This document shows, in pieces, positions 1-6,617 of a DNA stretch of 16,099 bases. The stretch is from JAAERC01 sp965602655. GTDB taxonomy: Bacteria > Zixibacteria > MSB-5A5 > GN15 > PGXB01. Numbering within the stretch: position 1 is the first letter of the stretch; every line of letters begins with the position of its first letter. The notes under the pieces were generated by a model. It was not told the origin of the DNA and did not search any database. It was given only the letters and a program-made list of their open reading frames with translations. The stretch spans positions 1-16,099 of the forward strand of contig CBFCZE010000058.1 of the NCBI GenBank assembly GCA_965602655.1, read 5' to 3'. The position numbers and the translations under genes were made by a program.

Positions 1-28
1 TGACTAATTATTATCCGACTCAAACATT

Positions 29-1213
29 TTAACTTGACTGTGGCCTTTTTATAGGTGACCTACTGATTACAAAATATATCAAAGGCACTAACATTGATGA
101 TACTGCGGCGAAGTAGAATATAAATCTGACTCCAAAGTTTTGAGCCAGAAATCCGGCTATCAGGCCGGCCGATACTTCGCCGATCGAGCAGGCCAGATTA
201 AAAGTTGATAAATATGTGGCTCTATTTGTTGAATTAAATTGTCTGTTCAGATGAGTTGAGATAACCGGATGAATCAATTCTTTCATTACAAAATATACGA
301 TTATTCCGGCCACGGCCGGATACAGACCAAAAGCGATCGTTGTATATAAGGCGAGACTCATTAATATAAAGCAGCCGGAAATATATAAGAAAAGTCGGTC
401 GTAAAGTTTTTCGGTGAACCGCGCCAAAATTGCAACGATCGCCAAACCGGCTCCGGTCATAAATCCAAATGAAAGCAAAGGCAGATGTTTGATTTCCGAA
501 AACAGCACTTGCCAGAACTGATCAACCGGTTCAAAGGCAAAATTAGCCAATAGACCGACAGCAAACAGAGCCAGAATCTTATAATTGGAAAAGATTATTT
601 TTCGCAGATTCGGTTTTAGTTTACCAGTTTCAATTTTGACATCATTTTCCAAATTCGTTTTGGCTTCAATAAGGAAAAATGACAAAACCATCCCACAAAA
701 AGCAATTGCAGCGACAGGATAGAATAAAATATAAAGATAATACTGCGCAATGACTCCGCCGATTATCATTCCGGTCAACAAAGCGGATGTCCTGAAAATT
801 GTCCGATTGGCAAAAAGTCTTGAAAGGAGACTTTGTCTCTTTTCTGAATCGATACTATCAACGGTGAGGGCTTCAAGGGCACCGGATATAAATGTTTCGG
901 CCAGTCCAAAAACTATTTCGGCGATAAGAAAACCATAGAAACTCCTGATTGAGAAAAATATAACAGCCGATACAGCCAGAAGGAAAAAGCCGATTGAGGT
1001 TGACAGTTTCCTTCCAAAATGGTCGGCGAATTTTCCCGTCGGGAGTTCAAAAATGATAATAGTCGCTTCAAAAACGACAGCCAATAAAGCGACCTGGAAG
1101 AGTGTTATATTAAAAACGCGAAAATAGCAGACATAAACCGGGAGAATTATCCCGCCCAAAAAAGAAAGAATAAATTCCAGAGAGTAAAAAAGTCTGATAT
1201 TACGCTTCAACAA
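29..1213 (-). CDS. MFS family transporter
   Basis: A 394-residue polytopic inner-membrane protein of the major facilitator superfamily, probably an efflux or exchange carrier; the substrate cannot be read from sequence. Hydrophobic segments run through the whole length, consistent with about 12 transmembrane helices. The loop between helices 2 and 3 has a good MFS motif A (GKFADHFGRK, residues 60-69), preceded by ELPTG (56-60), typical of one large drug/sugar-efflux-like subgroup. A charged central loop near residues 180-205 separates the two halves. The start is a TTG at 1211-1213, three bases after the ridA stop, with no convincing Shine-Dalgarno site of its own. Expression is therefore probably translationally coupled to ridA and driven by the ridA promoter. 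The C-terminus (SPIKRPQSS) lies 28 bases from the window edge. MFS membership is secure; the function is unknown. Confidence 0.85.
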   Translation of the reverse strand: MLKRNIRLFYSLEFILSFLGGIILPVYVCYFRVFNITLFQVALLAVVFEATIIIFELPTGKFADHFGRKLSTSIGFFLLAVSAVIFFSIRSFYGFLIAEIVFGLAETFISGALEALTVDSIDSEKRQSLLSRLFANRTIFRTSALLTGMIIGGVIAQYYLYILFYPVAAIAFCGMVLSFFLIEAKTNLENDVKIETGKLKPNLRKIIFSNYKILALFAVGLLANFAFEPVDQFWQVLFSEIKHLPLLSFGFMTGAGLAIVAILARFTEKLYDRLFLYISGCFILMSLALYTTIAFGLYPAVAGIIVYFVMKELIHPVISTHLNRQFNSTNRATYLSTFNLACSIGEVSAGLIAGFLAQNFGVRFIFYFAAVSSMLVPLIYFVISRSPIKRPQSS

Positions 1214-1216
1214 AAT

Positions 1217-1600
1217 CTAAAACACCGCAATCGCTTCGATACCGACCTTGGCATCTTTCGGCAACCGAGTCACTCCAATGGCGCCGCGAGCCGGTTTATC
1301 CATTGTAAAATATTTACCATAAGTGTCATTGACAGCAACAAAATCGGCCATATTGGTCAGATAGATTACAGTTTTGACAACATTCTTTAATTCCGCTCCT
1401 GACGCGGTCAGAACAGCCTGCAAGTTTTTAAGACATTGCTCGGTCTGTTCGGCGGCTGAGGCCCCGACCAATCGACTCTCATCGGGATCCAGCGCAATTT
1501 GCATCGAACAAAAAACCATTGTTTGACCGGATACTTTTATAGCCTGCGAATACGGCCCAATTGCTTCGGGGGCATGGTCGGTATGGATTATCTCTTTCAT
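1217..1600 (-). CDS. ridA: RidA family reactive enamine/imine deaminase
   Basis: A 127-residue cytosolic protein, the normal length for the RidA/YjgF/UK114 family, which hydrolyses reactive 2-aminoacrylate-type enamines and imines released by PLP enzymes. Family signatures are visible: IGPYSQAI (14-21), the NDTYGKYF region (91-98), PARGAIGV with the substrate-carboxylate arginine at R105, and RLPKDAKVGIEAIAV near the end with E122. One oddity is that the usual SGQ of the second strand reads S32-M33-Q34, so the conserved glycine is replaced by methionine; this could alter the active-site pocket. A strong Shine-Dalgarno sequence (AGGAGA) sits 4 bases before the ATG. It is the first gene of a two-gene unit with the downstream MFS transporter, and is transcribed from a TTGACA/TATGAT promoter. 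Family assignment is very likely; deaminase activity is inferred because R105 is kept. Confidence 0.9.
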   Translation of the reverse strand: MKEIIHTDHAPEAIGPYSQAIKVSGQTMVFCSMQIALDPDESRLVGASAAEQTEQCLKNLQAVLTASGAELKNVVKTVIYLTNMADFVAVNDTYGKYFTMDKPARGAIGVTRLPKDAKVGIEAIAVF

Positions 1601-1633
1601 GTAATCTCCTTTTTTTACAATTTATATTTATAA

Positions 1634-1663
1634 ATCATAAGAACTTATAAATCGGTGTGTCAA
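1634..1663 (-). promoter_or_regulatory. Sigma-70-type promoter for ridA-MFS
   Basis: Read on the minus strand, TTGACA (1663-1658) and TATGAT (1639-1634) are separated by 18 bases. The predicted transcription start is near 1627, giving a leader of about 27 bases that contains the ridA ribosome binding site. Confidence 0.6.
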
Positions 1664-1741
1664 TTCAATTTTTCGCAAATTCGCATTATTGAGATTGTTT
1701 ATAAATTAAAGAAACGCTCAACAATTCCGATAATTCGGGAT

Positions 1742-2464
1742 ATGGAGAATAATCTATTTTTCAATGATTTTCAGCAAGCCGACGTAAAAGAGCAGGTCGA
1801 CAAACTTCTTAAACGCAAGGAACCAAAACCTCTCTGGCGCGAGTATGTTGAAGTTATTCTGATTGCGCTGGTGGCCGCAATATTATTACGCTTGTTTGTA
1901 GTTTCGGCTTATCGGGTCGACTCGGCATCGATGGAAGATGCTCTGTATGAGGGCGATTATATATTTGTAAATAAGCTGGCCTATTCATATGGTGAACCGG
2001 CCGCGGGTGATATAGCCATATTTAAGTTTCCGCTGAATCCAACCCGCGATTATATCAAAAGGATAATTGCTTTGCCGGGTCAGACCGTTGAGGTTATCGA
2101 TAAAATTGTCTATGTCGATAATCAGTTAGCCGAAATATTTCCCAATGTCAAGTATGACGATCCCAAAATTATGGCCGCGCAATTATCTATGCGGGATAAT
2201 TTCGGACCGATTCAGGTTCCTGAAGATCAGTATTTTGTATTGGGCGATAATCGCGATGACAGCCAGGACAGTCGTTTCTGGGGATTTTTACCGGCGAAAA
2301 ATATCAAGGGTAAGGCTCTGTTTGTGTACTGGTCATGGCAACCTGATGAATCGGCCCCGGAAGCAGCCTTTCCATATATTCAAACACCGTTTGAATATGC
2401 CTTCTATTTTCTGACCAATTTCCCATCCAGTACCCGCTGGGAACGTCTGTTCACGGCACTTTAA
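1742..2464 (+). CDS. lepB: Signal peptidase I
   Basis: A 240-residue type I signal peptidase (S26 family), the inner-membrane serine protease that removes signal peptides from Sec/Tat-exported proteins. A cytoplasmic N-terminal region (1-34) leads into one hydrophobic segment (about 36-56). The catalytic serine is S63 in SASM, and the catalytic lysine is K106 in RDYIKRIIALPGQ. The conserved GDNRDDSQDSRFWGFLP box follows at about residues 178-194. An in-frame GTG at 1655 would add 29 residues, but it lies inside the ridA promoter. The ATG at 1742 gives the usual length and topology, so I prefer it, although only a weak upstream GGGA is present. The residues after the nucleophile are SMEDAL rather than the common SMxPTL. 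It is the only secretion-machinery gene here and would serve the many exported proteins nearby. No clear own promoter was found. Confidence 0.93.
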   Translation: MENNLFFNDFQQADVKEQVDKLLKRKEPKPLWREYVEVILIALVAAILLRLFVVSAYRVDSASMEDALYEGDYIFVNKLAYSYGEPAAGDIAIFKFPLNPTRDYIKRIIALPGQTVEVIDKIVYVDNQLAEIFPNVKYDDPKIMAAQLSMRDNFGPIQVPEDQYFVLGDNRDDSQDSRFWGFLPAKNIKGKALFVYWSWQPDESAPEAAFPYIQTPFEYAFYFLTNFPSSTRWERLFTAL

Positions 2465-2546
2465 TACAATCTTTTTTCAAAATATCTTAACTTTAGATTC
2501 TCTTAAAATTATATCGTTCTTGTGAATATCAAGAGTATGGGTGATA

Positions 2547-2558
2547 TTTCCCGGGAAA
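2547..2558. promoter_or_regulatory. Perfect 12-base palindrome, possible operator
   Basis: TTTCCCGGGAAA is a perfect inverted repeat 14 bases upstream of the -35 box of the metalloprotease promoter. AAATGG(G) occurs at 2557-2563, 2567-2572 and 2580-2586, the last between the -35 and -10 boxes. The position suits a regulator binding site; the regulator is unknown. Confidence 0.35.
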
Positions 2559-2572
2559 ATGGGTTAAAATGG

Positions 2573-2601
2573 TTGACATAAATGGGAAATATACCTATAT
2601 T
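2573..2601 (+). promoter_or_regulatory. Sigma-70-type promoter for the metalloprotease gene
   Basis: Consensus TTGACA at 2573-2578 and TATATT at 2596-2601 with an optimal 17-base spacer. The predicted start near 2608 leaves a leader of about 255 bases before the ATG at 2863. Confidence 0.7.
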
Positions 2602-2634
2602 TTAAACGTTGGAATAAATTACACTTAATTTTTC

Positions 2635-2818
2635 TGCTCTAAACAGTACAAGCACAGGTTTTCGAGCAAAATGGCGGTCATCATTATAAAATAGTATCAA
2701 TGACGCCTTGGAGTATGGCATAAATAGTTTTACAGAGAAGTGGCCGATTGGATTATATCCTTCAGACTGCGTATCAAAGATATGGTCTTTGGGATTACCT
2801 GAGTCTTAAGAAGATACG
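2635..2818 (+). promoter_or_regulatory. Potentially structured 5' leader RNA
   Basis: Several complementary segments lie in series in the untranslated leader. TGCTC (2635-2639) can pair with GAGCA (2664-2668). GGCGGTCAT (2673-2681) can pair with ATGACGCC (2700-2707) with one bulged G. CAAAGA (2775-2780) can pair with TCTTTG (2786-2791) around a 5-base loop. CGTATC (2770-2775) can pair with GATACG (2813-2818). I do not recognise any known riboswitch or thermosensor. Folding is only suggested by hand-found complementarity. Confidence 0.3.
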
Positions 2819-2862
2819 AATTAACAATATATACATAATTATTAAGGATGAGGAGAGAGACT

Positions 2863-4950
2863 ATGAGACTCTCAGTGAAACTTCGGGTAATTCTTCTGGT
2901 ATTATTGATTTGCGGCATTCTTTTGCCAAATCAATTATTCGCTGACGATGTTGACGAATTTGTCTGCGGGCATAATTTTATTCATCGGGACATTTTGGTA
3001 AAACTTCCGCCCGGCGAATTACGGTTAAGGCTTGATACAGACGTGGAAGATAAACGTTTGTCGGCAGTTAATCTGAATCCCGGTCCGACTCTTGCGGCCA
3101 ATGCCGACGCTCTGGCCGCTTTCAACAGAGCCATTAATACCTGGATATCCTGGTTCGATGATCCTGTGACAATCGATATCGATGCTGATCTGGTGTCTAT
3201 GGGTCCCGGTGTCCTTGGTGCAGCGTCATCTACAACATATCAGACTTCTTACAATGATTTAAGGGATCAAATGGTGTCAGATGCCGACATTAATGAGGCT
3301 ATCTGTTCTTCTCTTCCGACTCTGGCGCAATTTAACGTGATAACGGCAACCGGCTTCAATTTTGTTGACCAGATGACGGCAACCAAAGCGAATTTTAGAG
3401 CTCTTGGATATAACATGAGTTCCTATCCCGATCCCGATGCATCAATTGATTATAACTCAGATAGACTGGCAGATTTTGATTTTGATCGATCTGACGGTAT
3501 TGACTCTGATAAGTATGACTTTGAAGGTATAGTCTTGCATGAACTCGGTCACGTTCTGGGATACGGGAGTCGGATCACAAGCACCGATTATTGGATCAAT
3601 GAGGGAACCCCAACCACTACAAAACCACGGCCATTGGATCTATTCAGGCTGGAGCCCGGGCAGGGTGCCGCTAATTTCACCAGTTCCAGCCGAATTCAGG
3701 TACCGGCTAATCCACCCGGCGATCCCTCGGTTCTGGTTCAGATGACTTATGATGGAAGTAGCGATCTAATGATGTCAACCGGGAGATATTATGGCGATGG
3801 CCGCCAGAACAGTCACTGGAAAGATAATTCCTTAACGGGTAACTATCTTGGTCTTATGGATCCGACGCTGGGGAAAGGAGATCAGGTCAAACCGCTAAAG
3901 AATGATATCATTGCACTGGGGTTGTCGGGATGGGATGTTGGCCAGGGTCCTTGTGATGGAATTTCTTATGGGGATTGTAATAATGATGGCCTCACTTTAA
4001 CTGTTGCAGATGTTGTATATATGCAACGTTATCTTATTGGAGATGCACCACACTACAATAATCTCTGCAGTTATGAGCTTAACCACTATGACAATCCGTT
4101 TTTCCCGTGTGAACCGACTTTTGGCGATCTTCTTTTTTACACTAAATATACTTTTGGGAGTTTAACATTTAACGATCTCAATTCGGAATGTCAGTACACT
4201 GAATTACCAGAATCGTATGGTCTGAACATTGTCATGCCGAGTAATGTTGATCTCTCCTCATCATTCAGCGATGTTTATACTATTCAGCTGGAAAACAATA
4301 ACGTCATACCTATCTATGTCTATGCGCTCACGGTACCGGTGCGTTTTCCATATACCGGCGGCACCGGGACGGACATATATACATTCACAAATGTTCAGGA
4401 TTATGGGACATGGACCGTTTTTAATCCAATCAATCTCAGCGGAACGCCGGCCATTCAATTCATTACAAACGGTTCGCCGGTGACGGTGCCGGCTTTATCG
4501 ACAATAGACCTTTTTGACGTTAATTACAATTGGGTTTATGCATCAGGAAGCCCGGTTATGAGCGGCGAGCTTTTTGCTGAAATTCCCGGTCGTTTTCCGG
4601 TTGCCACAGTTAGTACCACTCCAAAATCGAGCGGCAGCCGACAGCCACACTGGTTGATGGAAGTGACGCTGGGTTCCACGCTCGTCCCTTACGGTTGTGA
4701 CTGCGAACCGGGCGAAGTTAATGTAGATCCACCAATGAATATCCTGGATATTGTATATATAATAAATTATAAATATAAAAGCGGTCCGCCACCGGCTCCA
4801 TACGCATTATGCAGCGGAGATACCAACTGCGATTGTCTGGTGAATATTCTGGATATTGTTTATCTGATTAACTATAAGTACAAAAGCGGCCCGGCACCAT
4901 GCGATTGCATAACATGGTTAGGAATCTGCGGTCCGCCGCTTAGAAAATAG
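2863..4950 (+). CDS. Secreted zinc metalloprotease with dockerin-like modules
   Basis: A 695-residue exported protein. The ATG at 2863 is preferred over one at 2848 because AGGAG (2851-2855) sits 7 bases before it and it gives a clean signal peptide (1-27, LFA before DD). Residues ~50-363 match a metalloprotease family seen in many bacteria (the NF038122 type, by recall). The zinc motif is HELGHVLGYGS, with H226, E227 and H230 and serine at the usual third metzincin ligand position. PLDLFRLEP, DGRQNSHWKD and LGLMDP follow before IALGLSGWDVG. From C364 a degenerate dockerin-like pair (GDCNNDGLTLT, then GDLLFYTKYTFG) reaches ~445. A beta-sandwich-like region (~450-605) follows, then a paired dockerin module (612-690) with two NILDIVY(I/L)INYKYK repeats. 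It probably acts outside the cell or is docked at the surface. It is monocistronic, between its own promoter and a terminator. The substrate is unknown. Confidence 0.85.
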   Translation: MRLSVKLRVILLVLLICGILLPNQLFADDVDEFVCGHNFIHRDILVKLPPGELRLRLDTDVEDKRLSAVNLNPGPTLAANADALAAFNRAINTWISWFDDPVTIDIDADLVSMGPGVLGAASSTTYQTSYNDLRDQMVSDADINEAICSSLPTLAQFNVITATGFNFVDQMTATKANFRALGYNMSSYPDPDASIDYNSDRLADFDFDRSDGIDSDKYDFEGIVLHELGHVLGYGSRITSTDYWINEGTPTTTKPRPLDLFRLEPGQGAANFTSSSRIQVPANPPGDPSVLVQMTYDGSSDLMMSTGRYYGDGRQNSHWKDNSLTGNYLGLMDPTLGKGDQVKPLKNDIIALGLSGWDVGQGPCDGISYGDCNNDGLTLTVADVVYMQRYLIGDAPHYNNLCSYELNHYDNPFFPCEPTFGDLLFYTKYTFGSLTFNDLNSECQYTELPESYGLNIVMPSNVDLSSSFSDVYTIQLENNNVIPIYVYALTVPVRFPYTGGTGTDIYTFTNVQDYGTWTVFNPINLSGTPAIQFITNGSPVTVPALSTIDLFDVNYNWVYASGSPVMSGELFAEIPGRFPVATVSTTPKSSGSRQPHWLMEVTLGSTLVPYGCDCEPGEVNVDPPMNILDIVYIINYKYKSGPPPAPYALCSGDTNCDCLVNILDIVYLINYKYKSGPAPCDCITWLGICGPPLRK
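4738..4894 (+). repeat. Tandem dockerin-module coding repeat (metalloprotease)
   Basis: Two copies of the NILDIVYxINYKYKSGP coding unit start at 4738 and 4843, 105 bases apart. The protein is nearly identical between copies, but the DNA differs at many third codon positions, indicating an old duplication under selection. Confidence 0.8.
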
Positions 4951-4972
4951 AAACAGACTTTTAATACTTACG

Positions 4973-5002
4973 AATAAAGCCCGCTTCAAGGCGGGCTTTA
5001 TT
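4973..5002 (+). terminator. Intrinsic terminator after the metalloprotease gene
   Basis: A perfect 12-base inverted repeat: AATAAAGCCCGC (4973-4984), loop TTCAAG, GCGGGCTTTATT (4991-5002). The GC-rich core stem is followed by a T-rich arm, and the structure lies 23 bases after the stop codon. The symmetric A/T flanks would also let it work on the other strand. Confidence 0.88.
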
Positions 5003-5046
5003 CTTGCTATTATCTATAATTAGGTATATCACTTTTTCTAAAAAGA

Positions 5047-5076
5047 TTGACCACTCGCTTCTTTATTTGCTATATT
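5047..5076 (+). promoter_or_regulatory. Sigma-70-type promoter for rarA
   Basis: TTGACC at 5047-5052 and TATATT at 5071-5076, 18-base spacer. The predicted start is near 5083, only about 5 bases before the rarA ATG at 5088, so the transcript would be nearly leaderless. Confidence 0.6.
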
Positions 5077-5087
5077 AAACATGATTT

Positions 5088-6458
5088 ATGGAACTTTTTG
5101 AAAAAAATAATGAAATCAATGGCCGGAACAAAAAGGGCCAAAAAATTGATCCGGACGCACCGCTGGCCGATCGGATGCGGCCACAAACTTTTGATGAGTT
5201 CCGCGGTCAAGAAAAGATAGTCGGCTCGGGGACGCCTTTTAGAAAGGCTATCGAGGAGGATCGGGTCAATTCGGTTATTTTCTGGGGACCACCCGGTTCG
5301 GGCAAAACGACCCTGGCCGAGCTGATTGCCAAAATGACCAGTGGGATGTTTATTCCGTTTTCGGCGGTGTCATCGGGTATCAAGCAGATAAAAGAGGTTA
5401 TTTCCAAAGCCGGCAATTTCAAAAAGATGTCCGGGCGAAAAACATATATTTTTATAGATGAGATTCATCGTTTCAATAAGGCTCAGCAGGACGCTTTCCT
5501 GCCATATGTCGAAAAAGGTGATATCGTTTTAATTGGCGCCTCAACGGAAAACCCGTCGTTTGAAGTTATCTCGGCACTATTGTCGCGGGTTAAGGTCTAT
5601 GTTCTGGAGCGGTTATCTGAAAAGGCATTGACTGAAATTATTAATAATGCTTTGAATAATTCCGAACGCGGCCTTGGTTCTCAGAATCTGAAAATAGAGG
5701 GCAGGGCGCTCGAATTTGTCGCCTCGGCGGCCGATGGCGACGCCCGCCGCGGGCTTAATCTTCTTGAGGCAACCGCCGATGATGTGGGCCAAACGGGTCA
5801 TATCACACTGGAAAAGGTTATTGAGATTCACCAAAAAGGTTCGACGGTTTATGATAAAGCGGGTGAGGAGCACTATAATATTATCTCGGCGCTTCACAAA
5901 TCGATTCGGGGCGGTGATCCCGATGCTTCGTTATATTGGCTGGCGCGAATGCTTGAGGGTGGTGAGGATCGTTTGTATATAGCACGGCGACTGATTCGAA
6001 TGGCGGTTGAGGATATCGGTTTGGCCGATCCGAATGCGTTGACCGTCGCTCTTAATGCCCGTGATACTTATCATTTTTTGGGGACACCGGAGGGTGAACA
6101 GGCGCTGGCTCAGGCTGTTATTTATCTGGCCTGCGCCCCAAAATCGAATTCGGCCTATATCGCTTTTAAGCAGGCCTCGCGCGATGCTTCGGAGAAGGGA
6201 TCACTTCCGGTTCCATTGCATATCAGAAATGCGCCGACCTCGCTCATGAAAGCGCTGGATTATGGAAAAGGCTATAAGTACGCTCACGACTATGATGATG
6301 CCCTGGCCGACCAGGAGCATTTTCCGGAAGAATTGGAGGGAACCACTTATTACCACCCCAAGAACGCCGGACGGGAAATAAAACTAAGCGAGTATCTGAA
6401 AAAATATAGAGAATATCGCCAAAATCAAAAAAAATCCAAAAGCCGGGAAAATAAATAG
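5088..6458 (+). CDS. rarA: RarA/MgsA replication-associated AAA+ ATPase
   Basis: A 456-residue cytosolic AAA+ ATPase of the RarA/MgsA/WRNIP1 family, related to clamp loaders and acting at stalled replication forks. The entry segment PLADRMRPQTFDEFRGQ (25-41) is characteristic. Walker A is GPPGSGKTT (67-75), Walker B FIDEIHRF (122-129 with D124, E125), sensor 1 GASTENPSF (150-158), and the arginine finger is in ALLSR (R167). The lid follows with DARRGLNLLE. The family-specific C-terminal tetramerisation region contains SIRGGDPDASLYWLARMLEGGED and later HLRNAP- and GKGYKYAHD-like blocks. A lysine-rich tail ends the protein. Length is normal. There is no Shine-Dalgarno sequence before the ATG, and the promoter lies immediately upstream. 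It appears to be a single-gene unit, bounded upstream by the metalloprotease terminator. Confidence 0.95.
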   Translation: MELFEKNNEINGRNKKGQKIDPDAPLADRMRPQTFDEFRGQEKIVGSGTPFRKAIEEDRVNSVIFWGPPGSGKTTLAELIAKMTSGMFIPFSAVSSGIKQIKEVISKAGNFKKMSGRKTYIFIDEIHRFNKAQQDAFLPYVEKGDIVLIGASTENPSFEVISALLSRVKVYVLERLSEKALTEIINNALNNSERGLGSQNLKIEGRALEFVASAADGDARRGLNLLEATADDVGQTGHITLEKVIEIHQKGSTVYDKAGEEHYNIISALHKSIRGGDPDASLYWLARMLEGGEDRLYIARRLIRMAVEDIGLADPNALTVALNARDTYHFLGTPEGEQALAQAVIYLACAPKSNSAYIAFKQASRDASEKGSLPVPLHIRNAPTSLMKALDYGKGYKYAHDYDDALADQEHFPEELEGTTYYHPKNAGREIKLSEYLKKYREYRQNQKKSKSRENK

Positions 6459-6539
6459 GAGAAATGATTTTGTAAGTGGTTGTCGCCCGGCAAATCGACT
6501 CAAGTTTAGGTTTTATTTTCCAAAAATTAAAATATTTTC

Positions 6540-6568
6540 TTGACAAGAATAGTTCTATATAGTATTAT
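6540..6568 (+). promoter_or_regulatory. Sigma-70-type promoter for the beta-helix protein gene
   Basis: Consensus TTGACA at 6540-6545 and TATTAT at 6563-6568, 17-base spacer. The predicted start near 6575 gives a leader of about 43 bases, which includes the AAGGAGG ribosome binding site at 6606-6612. Confidence 0.65.
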
Positions 6569-6617
6569 TTTATATGGAATTATTTTTGAGAGTCAATTTG
6601 AACGTAAGGAGGATATT

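Larger units (their letters stand above)
2465..2862. other. 398-base intergenic region: operator, promoter and long leader
   Basis: No supported gene. The first ~80 bases are AT-rich with no convincing terminator for lepB. Around 2547-2601 lie a 12-base palindrome, three AAATGG copies and a near-consensus promoter. The remaining ~255 bases would be transcribed as leader of the metalloprotease gene and contain several hairpin-forming segments. Short open frames across 2748-2945 overlap the start of the metalloprotease in another frame and have no family resemblance. Confidence 0.7.

Noticed and set aside
1655..1741. Upstream GTG start adding 29 residues to signal peptidase I
   Set aside because: The extension overlaps the divergent ridA promoter, has no ribosome site and adds residues not expected in the family. 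The ATG at 1742 gives the normal topology.
2640..2720. Possible c-di-GMP (GEMM) riboswitch in the leader
   Set aside because: A GCACAGG stretch and a GACGCC stretch look superficially similar, but the conserved joining segments and tetraloop receptor are absent. I leave it as an unassigned structured leader.
6475..6500. Terminator after rarA
   Set aside because: Only a 4-base GTCG/CGAC complementarity around a 10-base loop, too weak to call although T-rich sequence follows.
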